Below are positions 11,448 through 24,279 of a stretch of 64,000 nt of DNA, piece after piece. This DNA is from Pseudopithomyces maydicus (Eukaryota > Ascomycota > Dothideomycetes > Pleosporales > Didymosphaeriaceae): positions 1,054,001-1,118,000 of the forward strand of contig JANTUC010000002.1 in NCBI GenBank assembly GCA_026873275.1, read 5' to 3'. Within the stretch, counting starts at the first letter, position 1. Each line of letters starts with the position of its first letter. Both the position numbers and the translations under genes were made by a program. The notes beneath the pieces were generated by a model, which had not been told where the DNA came from, ran no database searches, and was given only the letters and a program-made list of their open reading frames with translations.

Positions 11448-13325
11448 GCAGATCACTGCCGTCTTCAACGTCCATTATCTGGTCAAAGGCAGTGTGTTTG
11501 TATGAATCGTTAGGTAGTAGTCAATGGTGCCCAAAGGGTGATTCTTGATCTGGTCCAAGCGATGCACTTCTCACCGACTCGCTCTGCACTGATATATTAG
11601 GTGGGAACCTCGCGTTGTGATCACAAGGCAACGAGGTGCGGTGAGCCAGTTATTGCTCCTGCATAGGTCATGGGCCTGCAAAACAGGACTGCAGGTTTGT
11701 AGGGCTATATTTTTTCATGCGTTGTCCCTACATGGTAGATAATCACATTTCAGCTCCATTGGTTATGAGTGATGTCGCCGGGCGATTTCTGACCTAATCG
11801 CGCTATTGATTCTTCTTGTCCTATTGGCTGACAGAATCCCAGATTCATCTTGACTTAGCCCCCACAACAACCACAGCCCTCAACGTGAGAGCCTGTCTAC
11901 GGACATGGGCCTCATACAAAATATACCCTAACGTTCACTCGTGCGAGCTGTTTCGGTTATGATTGCCTTCCGTCATTTGCGCAACGGTTGTGACCCATAC
12001 GTCGATGTAATTTGGGATATTGAACTGAACACTGAACTGGTGCACGGCCGGACGAAGTTATTACCGCTCTCGGGTATGACGCACGGCCCCAGGAAATATC
12101 CAGGACAAGCGAGCAACTGTACGCGACGGCTCCGGGCGTTTGATTACCCTAGGGGTAGACATGAACATCCCTTAGCCAGTGGGGTCCCACAGATACCTAT
12201 TCCCTATCGGACCCGGCATTTCTCTCAGCCTGCGTTCTAGAAATCGGTTCCGACTCTGAGCCGGACCATGCACACACTGGCTGTCGACGCACGAGCGCAA
12301 CGGCCCGTGAAGCTGGGGCCTCTTGGTAGTTTCGGGGCTTTCTAGAACCCTCATTCTCTAAGGCCATCACTGCTCTATGCAGCCGGGCAAAAGCCTAAGG
12401 CTGCATTGCGTGGGCAGCGAGCGGTAAGTGGCATGCATGCCCGATAATACTCGAGCAAGCACCATCCGTAGCTAGCGGTAAGCAATGACCATGATACTTG
12501 AATGCTGTGCCTGAAAGCGAAGGTCGACATCTTGGCAACTACCCGAGATGGGTCATTAAAGCAAGGCTCACTATGCACAACATAAGATGATCTTTGCGCT
12601 GAAAGATCTGCTTACTGTTCCTGAAAAAAACCCCGGGGAAGCACCAGCCTTGTTATCGTGGAGGAAGCTTTTCCGTCCCGCCTGTGAGCTTAGTTCTTAA
12701 TCATTGCATTTGCCCGGCATCGTACAACCGTCCGCGCCTTTCAGCCTTATCATTTCCAGGGCGTCCATTCAGCTGGAGATCGGTAACATAGCCACGTGCA
12801 TCCTTCTGGTCCGCGGGCCCCCCTCGCGTACGGCACAGTTGAATTGCGTAGTAACATCTGGGTTAGTGAGTGTCTTTGCGACCTATGATGACAGTACGTA
12901 CCGAAAGGTCGATGACTAAGAAGGATTAGATTGGCCTTATTGCTATACACCACTACAGGGAGTGGGGAATTGTCTTTCTATTTTGGATAGATGCTTGAAA
13001 GTAAGTCTGAGCATGATCTGGCGTCTGAGACTGGGGCCACCGAAGGATCCCATCAAGAGTCTGATACTTAAGCAGCACTGGTTCACGCTCCGTACGAGAA
13101 ATCGTACAATTAGTAGCAAACTAAGACATCCATTGTCAATGCCCAAGGTCGGCAATCGCCACTACTGTTAAGAGATATAATCCCTTCTACTGCACTCGCA
13201 CGAACACAACATACTATCTACATAATCCCGTGCCGCTTCTCCCCACTACATCCGCTATTGCCTGGACGCCCCTGCCGTACTGTGCCTCTTCGATCCATCA
13301 CCTCGGACCTGGGTTGGTTGTCATC
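11448..13325. other. Intergenic, 1.9 kb, nothing recognised
   Basis: This lies between the NOT3 stop and the zinc-finger gene. Several open frames of 60-100 codons overlap on both strands without domain, signal or splice support. Confidence 0.5.
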
Positions 13326-14126
13326 ATGAGCGGCTACGGAGTAAGTGATTCACCGACGTCCCTTCTTTATAGTTGGTGCCTGGATTCTGATGCCCTTCCG
13401 TTTCCTAGTATTCAGCAGATCAGTCTGGCTATTACGGTGGATCCAACTACATGATGCCACAATACACACAAGCCCAGCTAAGTGCCTACTATAATCAGTA
13501 CGGCCAGTATCCACCGGGATACCAACCACAGCAACAACATTCATCAGCATATGGAGTGGCCCCTTCTCCATACGGTCAGCCTGCGGGTACCGCCTACGGG
13601 CAATCACAGGCGACTGCCACAACACCTACCTACGATCATGGCGGGTACCTAGCTACCCCTCCGGGAGCCGCCCGGTAAGTCGCCCGTTCTCCTGTGCCCG
13701 ACGAAAGATGGTGGAAACGATACAGTTAGCTAACGTCCTCTAGGCCCAGGAGCCCACGGTATGTAATCCTTCGCACCAAGCGACCGGTTTCCGCCTTGCA
13801 TTAAACACAATTCCGCGCTTAATTCCAACGCTTGATTGCAAGGCTAACATGACGCCAGAACATGGAAATGCGAACTGCCCAACTGCTCGTCAACTGCCAA
13901 TTTCACCAGGCTCGCTGATCTCCAACGGCACCAGGCCACGGTCCATGGCGTTGGCACTCCCGATTTCCCGTGCACGGTCAAGGACTGCACGCGCGTGGGC
14001 GACAAGGGCTTCACACGGCGGGACCACCTCGTCGAGCATCTACGAAACTTCCACCATATTGATATCCCGAAACGCAGGCCTGGGGAGCGCAGTGCCTATC
14101 CGCTGGGTCTGCCAAATTACCAGTAA
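13326..14126 (+). CDS. Small C2H2 zinc-finger protein
   Basis: I infer exons 13326-13340, 13409-13674, 13744-13758 and 13859-14126 (187 residues). The start is MSGYG with a good GTAAGT donor straight after. The N-terminal half is rich in Tyr, Gln, Gly and Pro (for example QYGQYPPGYQPQQQ) and likely disordered. The C-terminal half holds two zinc-binding units. The first is WKCELPNC...RLADLQRHQATVHG. The second is FPCTVKDC...FTRRDHLVEHLRNFHH, with a GFTRRDHL recognition-helix-like stretch. The third exon is only 15 nt. The last acceptor is preceded by GCTAACATG, a good branch site. A DNA-binding role is likely from the family; the target is unknown. Confidence 0.75.
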
Positions 14127-15940
14127 ATCTAGCTCATTCCCTCGTCCGTGATGGAGAACGGTGGATGTATCCCGAAATTCGCAGGGCGGAGAATCGGGTC
14201 TCGAAGCGGACAGGAGGGAGGGGTGGGTCGTGGCGAAGAGGAGATGGCTAAGATAGGCAACTTCCTAAAGAGAAGGCTAAGACGGGCAGCTTCCCAAAGG
14301 AAAAAACGTCACACAAAAAATCCGATTCGCAGCAAGGTTGGCGGAGAATGGAGCGGGAAGGCAGAATCGGCGAGCGGTTCAGGAGACGCGAGCGTCTAGA
14401 CGGTCCTGGTTATTGCTCGAAAACGATACCAAGTTGGGTTGGTGCCCTCGAGCTAGGCCTGCGGTAAGGCTTTCTTGTTGCGAGCCTCTTGGTGCGCCAA
14501 GTGGCCCGTGGGATTCTGATCTGACCCAGCATCAGTGCCCCATGTGCAGTTGGGTGCACGAGCACTGTTTGCGGGCGTTGCGTTGGCTTACACCATGGGA
14601 TTCGGACTTGGAATCGGGCTGCCAGGCAAGGCACATATGAGGATGGAGTTTGTAAAGGTATGGGATGGTGTTTGTATTTTCCATTTGTTTTCTTTCTTTT
14701 GTACATTAGACACGCGTCTTTTTACTGCATAGCGTTGGGGGTCCAGCATGAACAACTGCATCTTTTTTTCTCTCCTCGGCCCACCTGTCAAACACCGCAT
14801 AAGTACTTCGTATACCTTACTAGATCCTTCAACCGTCTATGCAACCGTCCTGACAAACCGGGTCGTCCCCGTTCTGCGGCACAGTCTTGGAAACACCGCC
14901 AATGGTAGGTGAACCCAGCAAGATTAGGCGAGTAAGTAAAGTAAAGTAAAGTAAAGTAAATAAGCTATTGAGACGAAACGGGGCGATGCATCCTTAACCC
15001 ACCCAACGGTAAACATCATGTTCCGGCCCTGATAACGGTCGTCGGGTAGGATGCGGTCACGGATACCGGATGACTGCGTACATGCTGGCAACGCGTCAGC
15101 ACAAGCTGTGACGGCCGTTGCGCCGCATAACAACATGGTGTGGAAGGGGTTGAGTCATCAAGTCCATATAGGTAGGCACCTGGGTGGAGCCAAAGGCGGC
15201 CTGGTGGCAATAGTTGATTCACAGTGATAATGGGTGGCCTACGCCTAGGTCACCAGGTTGCATGTGTACGCGTCGACAACGAAACTCGCACGAGAATGTC
15301 AATATGATGCAGAGGTAAAGTTAAGATAGGGTTATACCGAGTGCGGGCTGTGTCTCCAGCGTGATGGTACGGTGCCGTGTGGCGCGGGGCGTGTTGGCTC
15401 CCAAGTCCTTGACCGTGGGCACGCCCTGTTGCGAGATGATGGGTCGTGCGGGCTGCAGTGTGCATCTGGAGATGAGCGACCTCAAAGACGACTGTTAACA
15501 GTTCGTGTATGGGACCCAGGTATTGCTCTGTCCACCTTGGCTGGCCAGGTGGAAACAGGACCACGTGGATCGACCCGACACGTATGTAGGTAGTAGTCTA
15601 CATACCTACAGGTGGCGTCGAGCCTAGGTACGCTACGCTACGTGCTGCTGCCCTCGGCGCCTATTGTTCACGTCCTCCTCACCTACCTCCTCACCCACCC
15701 TTTTTCTTGCCCGTCAAGCACACTGCCACCGGCTGATAAATCCATGTCTCTTTCATTCTACTCAGGCTCAAGCACCTATCGCGATTCCCTGCCTCCCGAT
15801 CTGCAATAACTCCAGTCCAGCCCCGCATCCACCAGGCGCTGAAGCCCCGCCAGCCCATTTGCCTGACGCCTTGGACGCTTTTTTTTCCACTACCTACACT
15901 TACCGGAAGACGCTTAACAGACTCTCCATCTATACACAAC
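14127..15940. other. Intergenic, 1.8 kb, with microsatellite
   Basis: No gene was recognised. It holds a (GTAAA)5 tract, an imperfect direct repeat near 14245-14303 (ggctaagA..GGCA.CTTCC.AAAG), and a C/T-rich leader before the next gene (15650-15900). Confidence 0.5.
14936..14960. repeat. (GTAAA)5 microsatellite
   Basis: Five perfect copies of gtaaa, preceded by agtaa. Confidence 0.9.
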
Positions 15941-17427
15941 ATGCACGATTTGCGGCGACAAGCCCTCGAGAGCGGCAAGACGGTGTCGCGAAAGGCACGC
16001 TCGCGCATTGCCTCTGGCGCCAACTCGAAGACGAATTCGGCCGTCAACTCCCCGCCCAGTCGCGAGCAACCTCGCGCAATCCCAGCCGTCACGGCTCCGA
16101 CGACGACGAATATCTCAGTGACGGCACCGCCTGGAGGTGAGTTTGCTGCCCCTTCTCGACTTTTTCTCGCTGCGCTTGGTGCTGTGCCTGGTGACATCAT
16201 GATCCACACGCTAACTCCACCTTCCTGCAGCACAAACTCCATCGACGACATCCTCAACAGCGACGATGCCGACGTCCCTGCCGATGCATGGAAGGCCGAG
16301 CTGCACAACCGCGTGGAGCAGATTGTCGACCGCAAGCGCAGCAGCACAGAGGGACGTGCTGACAGCCTGAATGCCTACGCCCACATACTCATGGCACGCT
16401 TTGCCAAAGATGACATTGAAAGCCGCATGGGGGAGTTGCTGCCATCTATTCTACGGAGTATCAAGTCTGAGACATCTGAGCGTGAGACAATATCCGCTCT
16501 AAGAGGCAAGTGCCTGTCCTTCAATCATTTATATGCGGCACGACTGACACCGCCCCAGCTCTCTCCGTTACTACCGTCACCCTTGATTCGGACGATGTCT
16601 ACGACTCTGCCACCGATCTACTTCGCCGTGTCATCTCAGGTTCCGAGTCGATACAAACCAAGATCAGTGCCATCCATGCGCTGGGTACGGCAGCCTTCTT
16701 TGGTGGAACCTCTGAAGAGGAACTCGAGGACACCATGGCCTTCTTCCTCGATATCGTAGAGTCGGACGGCTTATCGATAGACGCGCATGACGAAGGATCC
16801 GTCGTGATTGCTGCGCTGGAGGAGTGGGGCCTTCTTGCCACTGCGGTGGATGACCTTGAAGAGGCCACAGAAGCTGCTATGGAAGCCTTCGTCGAGCAGT
16901 TGGATAGTGCCGACGCTGGCGTGCAGACCGCTGCTGGTGAAAACATTGCTCTTCTATACGAGAAGTCGTATACACCTCTCGAAGACGACGAAGAAGCCGC
17001 ATCCGACGAGGATGAGGACGACGCGCCGCGACGTAGCGAGAAAATGGTAAAGCGGTACGACGTCTATCGACGTCAGGACCAGCTTTTACATACGCTCGAC
17101 GCACTGGCTAATGCGTCTAGCCGTCGCATTTCCAAGAAAGATCGTAAGACGTTGCATTCCAACTTCGCGGACATCCGCAACTCGGTCGAGAAGCCCACAC
17201 GTGGGCCAAAGTACTCCACAGCGATCGATCAAGACACTGGCAGAGTCTATGGAGGCGGCAGAATGAAAGTCAAGATCAACCGCAGCTGCGAAGTCAGAAT
17301 CGACAAGTGGTGGAAGCTTCAACGGCTCAATGCGTTGAGGCGAGTATTACAGGCTGGCTTCACACGTCATTTCGACGAAAACGAGGCTGTGAGCAGGTGT
17401 CTGCCGTTCTCTATGAGTGACCGCTGA
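15941..17427 (+). CDS. IFRD-family protein (interferon-related developmental regulator), frameshifted
   Basis: Exons 15941-16136, 16231-16505 and 16559-17427 give about 446 residues. The opening MHDLRRQALESGKTVSRKA and the SDDDEYLSDGTAW-STNSIDDIL signature place it in the eukaryotic IFRD family, which folds as alpha-helical armadillo-like repeats. Members act as transcriptional or translational co-regulators; the fungal role is poorly defined. A strongly acidic stretch (DDEEAASDEDEDD) precedes the IFRD C-terminal region (SEKMVKRYDVYRRQDQ... INRSCEVRIDKWWKLQRLNALRRVL). Exon 1 changes frame near 16050-16057, where one C appears to be missing. The phase of the following intron requires the missing base. 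The second intron (16506-16558) starts with GC, in the context AG|GCAAGT, and is needed to join ISALR to ALSVTTVTL. Confidence 0.87.
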
Positions 17428-18044
17428 GGGAGCAAAGGATGATTTCAGTGCAGGAAGCCGGGTATGGATCGACCCTAGATTTAGAGCTAAGTCCACGGTG
17501 ACATGTTGTAGTCTGATTCGGACTTTGGTTTTTGTTGTCTAGCGTTCAATACCCGAACTATGTAGTATGCAAACCGTATCTGCGAGCGAGCTCTAGGCGT
17601 TGCTTCACGCTTGTGGCCCCGGTGGAGCTGCATGCATGTGACCCACACACAAGCCGATTCAGTGCCTGCCCCGCACTGCCCCTCATAGCGGTGAACAAGA
17701 CAGCAAAGGAAGCTTCGCAAAGACCATCTATTCCTCTGGAAATGGTCAAATTAGCTGTTGATCAACAGGTTTCTATTTTGTATCTAATATACATATTACT
17801 AGAAGTGTGTATTCGAGAGAGCTAGCCAGCTGAAGTAGTAGGTACTGCGGTTGCGGGGCACAGACGCAGGGCGCTGGAGCTATAGAAAGTTCTGGAGCTC
17901 CTGCAGCTTTTACTTCAGCCTCACACATCCCACACCAGCCTCCTAGGCTTCAGTCCTTCTCTCACCCATTGCTCCCTAGCACTCGCCTCCTCTCCGCCAA
18001 TCTTCATTCCTAACCACATAGCTACAGCTTCATCTCCAGTCACA
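17428..18044. other. Intergenic between IFRD gene and CPR6
   Basis: Nothing coding was recognised. The last 120 bases before 18045 are C/T-rich, typical of a fungal 5' leader. Confidence 0.5.
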
Positions 18045-19515
18045 ATGGTCGAGGGTACCAGTAAGTCAGCTATGCCAGACGAATGCTAGAGCACGCATAT
18101 GCCATCTTCCCTAATGGGCATAAGTAGTGCGCTGCAGCTTTGGTCTTTTGGCATGTCTGTACCTAAAAATCAAACGATGCTGACATATGGTAGAACGAGC
18201 GAGGGTTTTCTTCGACGTCGCCATTGGCGGCACAAAGAAAGGCAGAGTCGCTTTCGAATTGGTGAGAAATCTTGCTACAAAATGTGACAATCCAAGCTAA
18301 CAGCGACATCAGTACAATGACAGTATGATCTATGCGTCCAAAACCTTCCGTTGTGCATCGCACTGACCCCTCACAGTTGTACCCAAAACCGCCGAGAATT
18401 TCCGCGCGCTCTGCACCGGCGAAAAAGGCGAAGGTGCATCAGGAAAACCGCTACACTACAAAGGCTCGAGCTTTCATCGTGTCATCAAGCAATTCATGAT
18501 CCAGGGTGGAGACTTCACAGCTGGCAACGGTACTGGAGGTGAGAGCATATACGGCGAGAAGTTCGAAGACGAGAATTTTGAGAAGATTCACGACAAGCCC
18601 TTTCTGCTAAGCATGGCGAATGCGGGACCTGGTAAGTCATACAAACACCGTTTGGGATTTTCTGCGGTTTGCTAATTGTAACCCAGGAACAAACGGTTCC
18701 CAATTCTTCATAACCACGGTGCCTACCCCCATCTTGATAACAAGCACGTTGTGTTCGGCGAAGTCATCAACGGAAAGAGTATTGTTCGCGAAATCGAAAA
18801 CCTGAAGACGCAGAGCGGCGACAAGCCATGGCATGATGCTACCATCATTGGTATGACCTTCATGTTGCTACATTTGGTATATTGCTGACGCAGGGTTACA
18901 GACTGTGGCGAGCTCACCGGCGAAGACTACGATAAGGCCACCGACAAGGTTCCTGACCAAACGGGCGATCCATACGAAGACTTCCCCGAAGATCAGAAGC
19001 CTGCCGAGGAGGAATGGAAAGGCACAGAGATTCTCTCCATCGCCACCGCTCTTAAAGACCTTGGAAACAAAGCATTCAAGGCAGGCGCTCTTCCCCTCGG
19101 TATTCAGAAGTATCAAAAGGGTCTCCGCTACCTACACGAGTATCCTACGCCGCTCGATAGCGACCCCGCTGAACTAGGCGCCCAGCTTAACGCCCTCAAA
19201 ATTTCCCTCTATCTCAATTCTGCTCTGCTACAAAACAAGGTCAGCCAGTTCGCTGAGGCGGTGGAGAACGCAGGCAAGGCGCTGGAGATCGAGGGCATCA
19301 GCGAGAAGGACATGGCCAAGGCTTACTTCAGGCGGGGTCAGGCGAGAGTTGGGCGGAAGAATGAGGAAGAAGCGCTCAAGGACTTGGAGACCGCGAGCAA
19401 GTATGCGCCTGGCGATGCAGCCATCACAAAGGAGCTAGACAATGTAAAGAGGAGAGTCAAGGAGCGCAAGGAGAAAGAGAAGAAGGCATACAAGAATGCC
19501 TTCAACTTTGATTGA
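18045..19515 (+). CDS. CPR6: Cyclophilin-40 peptidyl-prolyl isomerase with TPRs, frameshifted
   Basis: Exons 18045-18060, 18194-18261, 18313-18322, 18377-18631, 18687-18850 and 18902-19515 give about 375 residues. The N-terminal cyclophilin domain shows RVFFDVAIGG, the active-site FHRVIKQFMIQGGDF and GSQFFITTVPTP. The C-terminal part has tetratricopeptide helices (ALKDLGNKAFKAG, YLNSALLQNK, AYFRRGQARVG) and a Lys-rich end, the Cpr6/Cyp40 layout that docks on the Hsp90 C-terminus. The third exon is only 10 nt (encodes YND plus one base). In exon 5 the frame breaks at the C5 run 18726-18730. One more C restores PTPHLDNKHVVFGEV, and the phase of the next intron also demands it. Without it the TPR part is lost. 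Confidence 0.93.
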
Positions 19516-20065
19516 TAGGCATTTCAGCGGAGCACGGATGGAACATGACCGGCATGCAGTTTCAGAGCCTTGAAAAGGTTCATGCCAAATAGTCACGTCT
19601 ACAGCGAGTGACTGGGGTTTGCTCAGGGACCCGAGAAGATGCAGTAGAAATCACGAGTCCAGTAAGAGGGCATCGTGATGAAATGATTTAATGCCTTACG
19701 ATCCACGTTGTACAGCGCGCATCTTAATCTTGCATCCAGTGAAATGATCAAGTGTAGGGGGATAGCCTATTACGACATCTGACCCGAGTTTTCACCGAAT
19801 TCCAGAGGCCTGCTCGAGACATGTTCCCCACTAGAACTATCTTTATTCCGAATTGGGCAATCTTTACTGTTGTAGATTATGTGTTAGTAATGAGGGGCAG
19901 TTGACAAATGCATCGGAGATAGCGGTCGCGTGACGTGTGCCAACTGTCATAGGCACGACAGTACAAATATTGGTACATGCTCAATAGTGATGTACATACC
20001 TCCATCTGCAATCCTACCTTCGCCTGAAAATTTCCCTGTTATAGCTCCTCATTGAGCCAGCCAAC
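19516..20065. other. Intergenic between CPR6 and MDR gene
   Basis: No coding signal is visible. Confidence 0.5.
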
Positions 20066-21168
20066 ATGTCTACGCGCAAAGCAGTTGTACACAAATCCAA
20101 AGGTGTTGCTGAGATCCGAGATGTTCCATTCCCAAAACAAAGAGACGAATATATCATCGTTAAGACAAGAGCCGTCGCCCTGAACCCGACTGATTGGCGG
20201 AGTCTGTATGGCCGAACGTCACCCGGTGCAATTGTGGGCTGTGATTATTCAGGTACTGTGGAGGAAATTGGCAAGGCGGTGACGACGCCGTTCAAGAAAG
20301 GAGATAAAGTCGCGGGCTTCATATATGGGGGTAAGATTCAGACCTGAAAGTTTAGGACAACCTGTCTGGGCCTCGATTCACGAATCAGCATGTCTGACTG
20401 GTAGCAGCGAACCCCGCCGATCACGACGACGGCGCATTCGCGGACTACGTCACGGCGAAAGGAGATATGCAGATCCGTCTCTCTGACAATATCTCCTTCG
20501 AAGATGCAGCAACACTCGGAGTGGGCGTCACCACCGTCGGTCAGGGCCTTTACCAATCCCTAGGTGTCCCTCTTCCTCCTGCAAAGGTTTCTGAGCCCAC
20601 CACGGTGCTAGTTTACGGCGCTTCGACAGCCACGGGTACACTCGCGGTGCAGTACGCAAAGCTATCTGGTCTCACCGTTGTTGCTACCGCTTCCCCGCAT
20701 AACTTCGATCTTGTAAAGTCCCTAGGTGCAGATCAGGTCTTCGACTACAAAGACCCAGACTGCGGTGCCAAGATCCGAGACGCCACGAATAATAAACTGA
20801 AGCTCGTGTTCGATACAATCTCCGAGAAGGGATCTCCAGCGGTGTGCGCTGCAGCCATATCATCGGAAGGCGGACATTACTCTTCGTTGCTGTCTGTGAC
20901 GGACTTTCCGCGAGACGACGTGCGTAACACCGCGACTTTGGCGTACACCGCGCTGGGTGTGCAGTTCAGTGAGAGTTACCCGGCAAGTCAGACTGACTGG
21001 GAATTTGGTGTCAAATTTTGGCGTTTGAGCGAAGAGCTGCTGAACAGTGGTAAGATCAAAGCGCATCCTACGGAGGTGCGGAAGGGTGGGTTAGAAGCTA
21101 TCCCGCAGGGGATTGAGGACTTGAAGGAGGGGAAAGTGAGTGGTGTGAAATTGGTGTACACGCTGTAG
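20066..21168 (+). CDS. MDR-family (quinone/enoyl) reductase, zinc-independent
   Basis: Exons 20066-20330 and 20408-21168 encode 341 residues. The protein is a medium-chain dehydrogenase/reductase. The GroES-like N-terminal half has ALNPTDWRS and the GCDYSGTVEEIG motif. The Rossmann half has VLVYGASTATGTLAVQYAKL, followed by GADQVFDYKDPD. The structural and catalytic zinc ligands of true alcohol dehydrogenases are missing, so it belongs with zinc-independent enoyl or quinone reductases. These include the trans-enoyl reductases of polyketide pathways. No polyketide synthase is in the window, so a stand-alone detoxification role is equally likely. The 77-nt intron is GT-AG and keeps phase. Confidence 0.88.
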
Positions 21169-21370
21169 GTCGGAGTTCAACAGAACATTCGGGTAAATGA
21201 TTTCCTCCAGCACGACTTATTGCAGATTCAGTTACAAGTCCACACTATTGCCATTGTTAGTACGAGGAACCATAGATAAAAATACATATTTTTATGCGCA
21301 TGTAGATATTTGACCATGATTAACAACTCTACAGTAGAATAAAGTCCATTACACCTACTCTCTATCCTGA

Positions 21371-21386
21371 TTTTTTTTTTTTTTTT
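21371..21386. repeat. Poly-T run (16)
   Basis: Sixteen T in a row, just beyond the stop of the phosphatase gene. Confidence 0.9.
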
Positions 21387-21398
21387 CGCAGGAGCTTT

Positions 21399-23772
21399 TT
21401 AGTATCCTATAAGCATCTTCTCGAAGCAGGTAACATTCCATTCCCCAGTCTCAGTATTGTACGCCAAATTTGTTTGCTTAACACTCCCACCCTGTAAAGC
21501 ACCATTCTCAACAGTGCCACCTGCAACCTCACGTTCCAGATGATTGTCGTCTGCATTAACCGTGAAATTTGCAAGACTAACCTCGAGAGGGTTCTGGAAT
21601 ACCACGGTAGGGCAACCTGTGGAAAAGTCAATGTCCAAACCTAATGTCGTGCTGCCTTCAAGGGGGAGGTAACACTCACCAAAGTAGTTCGCAGTGAGCT
21701 TTTGGGGGGTGACGTGCAGCTCATAATATCCTCTATAATAAGATTCGCTCCACTGCAACTCTTCATTGTTTCGGACCATATTAGCTGATGCTTTGTTGCC
21801 GTTCGTATATTTCTCTTTTCCTGAGGTTACAGAGGTACCGGCAAATTCAGCCCCGATGGAACCTTCTCCAGTATCTTTATCATATGGCATTTCACCCCTA
21901 GCTCAAGTTAACTGTTCTGCTTTTTATTTATTCACGACTGATCAAACTTACAACCACGCAACATCAGATACCCAATTTGCGTGCGAATCACCTGCAAGGA
22001 AAATGTTGTTGGGGATGTTGTTAGAGTATAGATGGTGTAGAGTGCGGTTGCGGTTGGCAGTGTAGCCCTGCAATCGTCAGTCTTTCGTAGAATTTGAAGC
22101 AGACAGTCTTTACTTACATCCCAACCATCAAGGTTAACTTGTCCGTCTTTCGCTGGGTTTTGCAGCCTTGAGAAAACGATCTGATTTCCTATGATTCTCC
22201 ACGTGGCGCCTCTTTCTGCAGATTTTGATAGCTGTCCGTAGAACCAATTTTCTTGATGGCTCCCCATCAGTGTTCGACTAGCATCATCGACAATTTTCGT
22301 CACATATCCGTCGTTCCAGCTCAGCGAAGTGATCGAGCGGTCGTAGTTCCGGGTGTCAAGCATAATCAGGTCGAACAGCTTGCCCATCTGGAACGAGCGC
22401 CAGATGCGGAGGTTATCGTCCATGTCCACTTGACGGATACTATAATTTATTTTAGGCGATGAAACTTCTTTATGAATTTTCCAAAAAGACTTACGGCATC
22501 CACTCGAAGTATGCTCGGACGGCGTTCATCTTGCGTTGGTCGACGCTCATACCCCCGCTTTTCTCAAAAGATGCTTCGCTATTGTTTAGACGGCTCGATC
22601 CATCACGATATGCGTTATTTGAGATCTCTTTGCAAAATTAGCATCATGTTCTTCTAAATTGGAGGTATGACAAACCATGGTCATCCCAGACGGGTATCCA
22701 AGCAAATTGGCGATGTGAAAGGAGCAAATCTTCATCGGTACGATCTGATCACGCATCAGCATCAAATAAAGACTCCATGAGTCTACTCACACTGAGCAAT
22801 TCTTGTACGATAATCTAAATATATCATCAGCCAAGATATCGAATGAGTTTCCCATACGCACCATATAGTGTGAAAAGCTCATGCCCTGGATTCATTGCCC
22901 TCGGATCTTTGCCCAACTTCCCCTTGCTGGTTTCATAGATGTAGTCTCCAAGGTGGACCTGAACATTTGTCAAGCATCTCCCAAAGTCGTTAATGATTAA
23001 TGGCTTACCACAAAGTCGACACTATCTTTGCGGGCGGGATTTCCGTAGGCATTGAAATACCCATTTGCATAGTCGGCGCATGAATACACGGCCAAACTGA
23101 CCTTGCTCACATCATCGTCTGGTCCCGGGCTTGTCTTAAAACGGCCAAGCGGACTCTTGTGCTTTGTTTTACAAACTTGGAACTGATAATAGTATTGTGT
23201 AAACGGATGCAAGTTCTTCGCTTCAACCTGAATATAATCAGTGTAAAGCCCCTGAATGGTGAAAGCGACCCAGCGTAACATGGAAGAGCAGAATTGTAAG
23301 ACTTATATGACGGGTGTCTCTAGAGTCTTACCTTAACAGTATAATCAATGTCAGATGTCGTATACGCTTCCCCCTTATCACATATCTCTGAGAAATTCTT
23401 GTCGGTACTAATTTGATACTCGATACAAATCGGATTAGTATCCATGTTGATATAAGATTCTGTGTCGTGATTATACAGCGGCACATCTCCTTTCACGGTG
23501 ACATTGCTCGCATCGTTCTTTACCGATGGTGCGACACGTGTCCAAAGAATGACCGAGTGAGGTAAAGGGTCGCCTGATGCTACCCCGTGCGTGAATTTTA
23601 AGGCCTTCGGATCCAATGAACGACGCGCAGTAAGACCTCTCTTAGTTATCGTTGGAAGATTGATACCCAGGGAAGGATGGCGATGTGAAGGCGACCTATA
23701 ATTGAGATTTTTGTGGAATTCCCCTGCTACTGCTGATGCTATCGACAGCAACGTGAGCCAAGAAATTAACAT
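21399..23772 (-). CDS. Secreted PhoD-type alkaline phosphatase
   Basis: Nine exons are inferred (23772-23332, 23227-23009, 22958-22862, 22814-22791, 22744-22676, 22627-22495, 22439-22118, 22067-21952, 21897-21399), giving 639 residues with every phase consistent. PhoD enzymes are Ca/Fe-dependent phosphomonoesterases or phosphodiesterases. The N-terminus MLISWLTLLSIASAVAG is a signal peptide. The N-terminal accessory domain carries FTHGVASGDPLPHSVILWTR. The catalytic domain shows the metal-binding motifs SCADY, VVHLGDYIYE, WDDHE, LDTRNYDR and LAGDSHANWVSDV. Several N-x-S/T sites fit secretion. One internal exon is just 24 nt. The likely role is extracellular phosphate scavenging. No frameshift is seen. 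Confidence 0.93.
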
Positions 23773-24279
23773 TGTGGTGGCGTGTGTTTTCGGAATTTCT
23801 GTGGATAGTTCTTATTTTATACTTTGGATTGAAGCGGTGCTTTGTTCGACCGTTTAATAATGCAATCTTAACCACGCCCGTTCTTTGTTACGCCGCCGAG
23901 AAGCTCAATTTAGCAGCTACCCTGAATTCCTTGTTCTGGTAGAGCCATCCTATGGATGTCATTGGCTAACCAAGTTGTGGTTACTTCTAGAAGCGTACGT
24001 TATGATGCTAGATACAGCACACTAATAATAATAGAAGACAGAAACCGGACCTGCTGTGAAATACATGAAGATCTAACTAAATGCGACAGTCAAGTTTCAA
24101 ACAAAAGTCAGTGTCAGATAGAAAACTCGTTTATCAACATGCAAAAATAAGATTCATCAGAAGAAATCATAGTGTGTAATTTCATGTTGTATGAACCGTG
24201 TCTTCGGCTTAGCTATCATGGAGAGCTTTCATGGTGGGAACTACAAGCGATGAGAGACAATGTTCTACCACATTCCAGA
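23773..24279. other. Intergenic, nothing recognised
   Basis: This lies between the upstream side of the phosphatase gene and the 3' end of the F-box gene. Confidence 0.5.

Noticed and set aside
15584..15612. Inverted repeat around tatgtag/ctacata
   Set aside because: Stem of only 7 bp with a loop of 8; expected by chance and of a kind common in fungal intergenic DNA.
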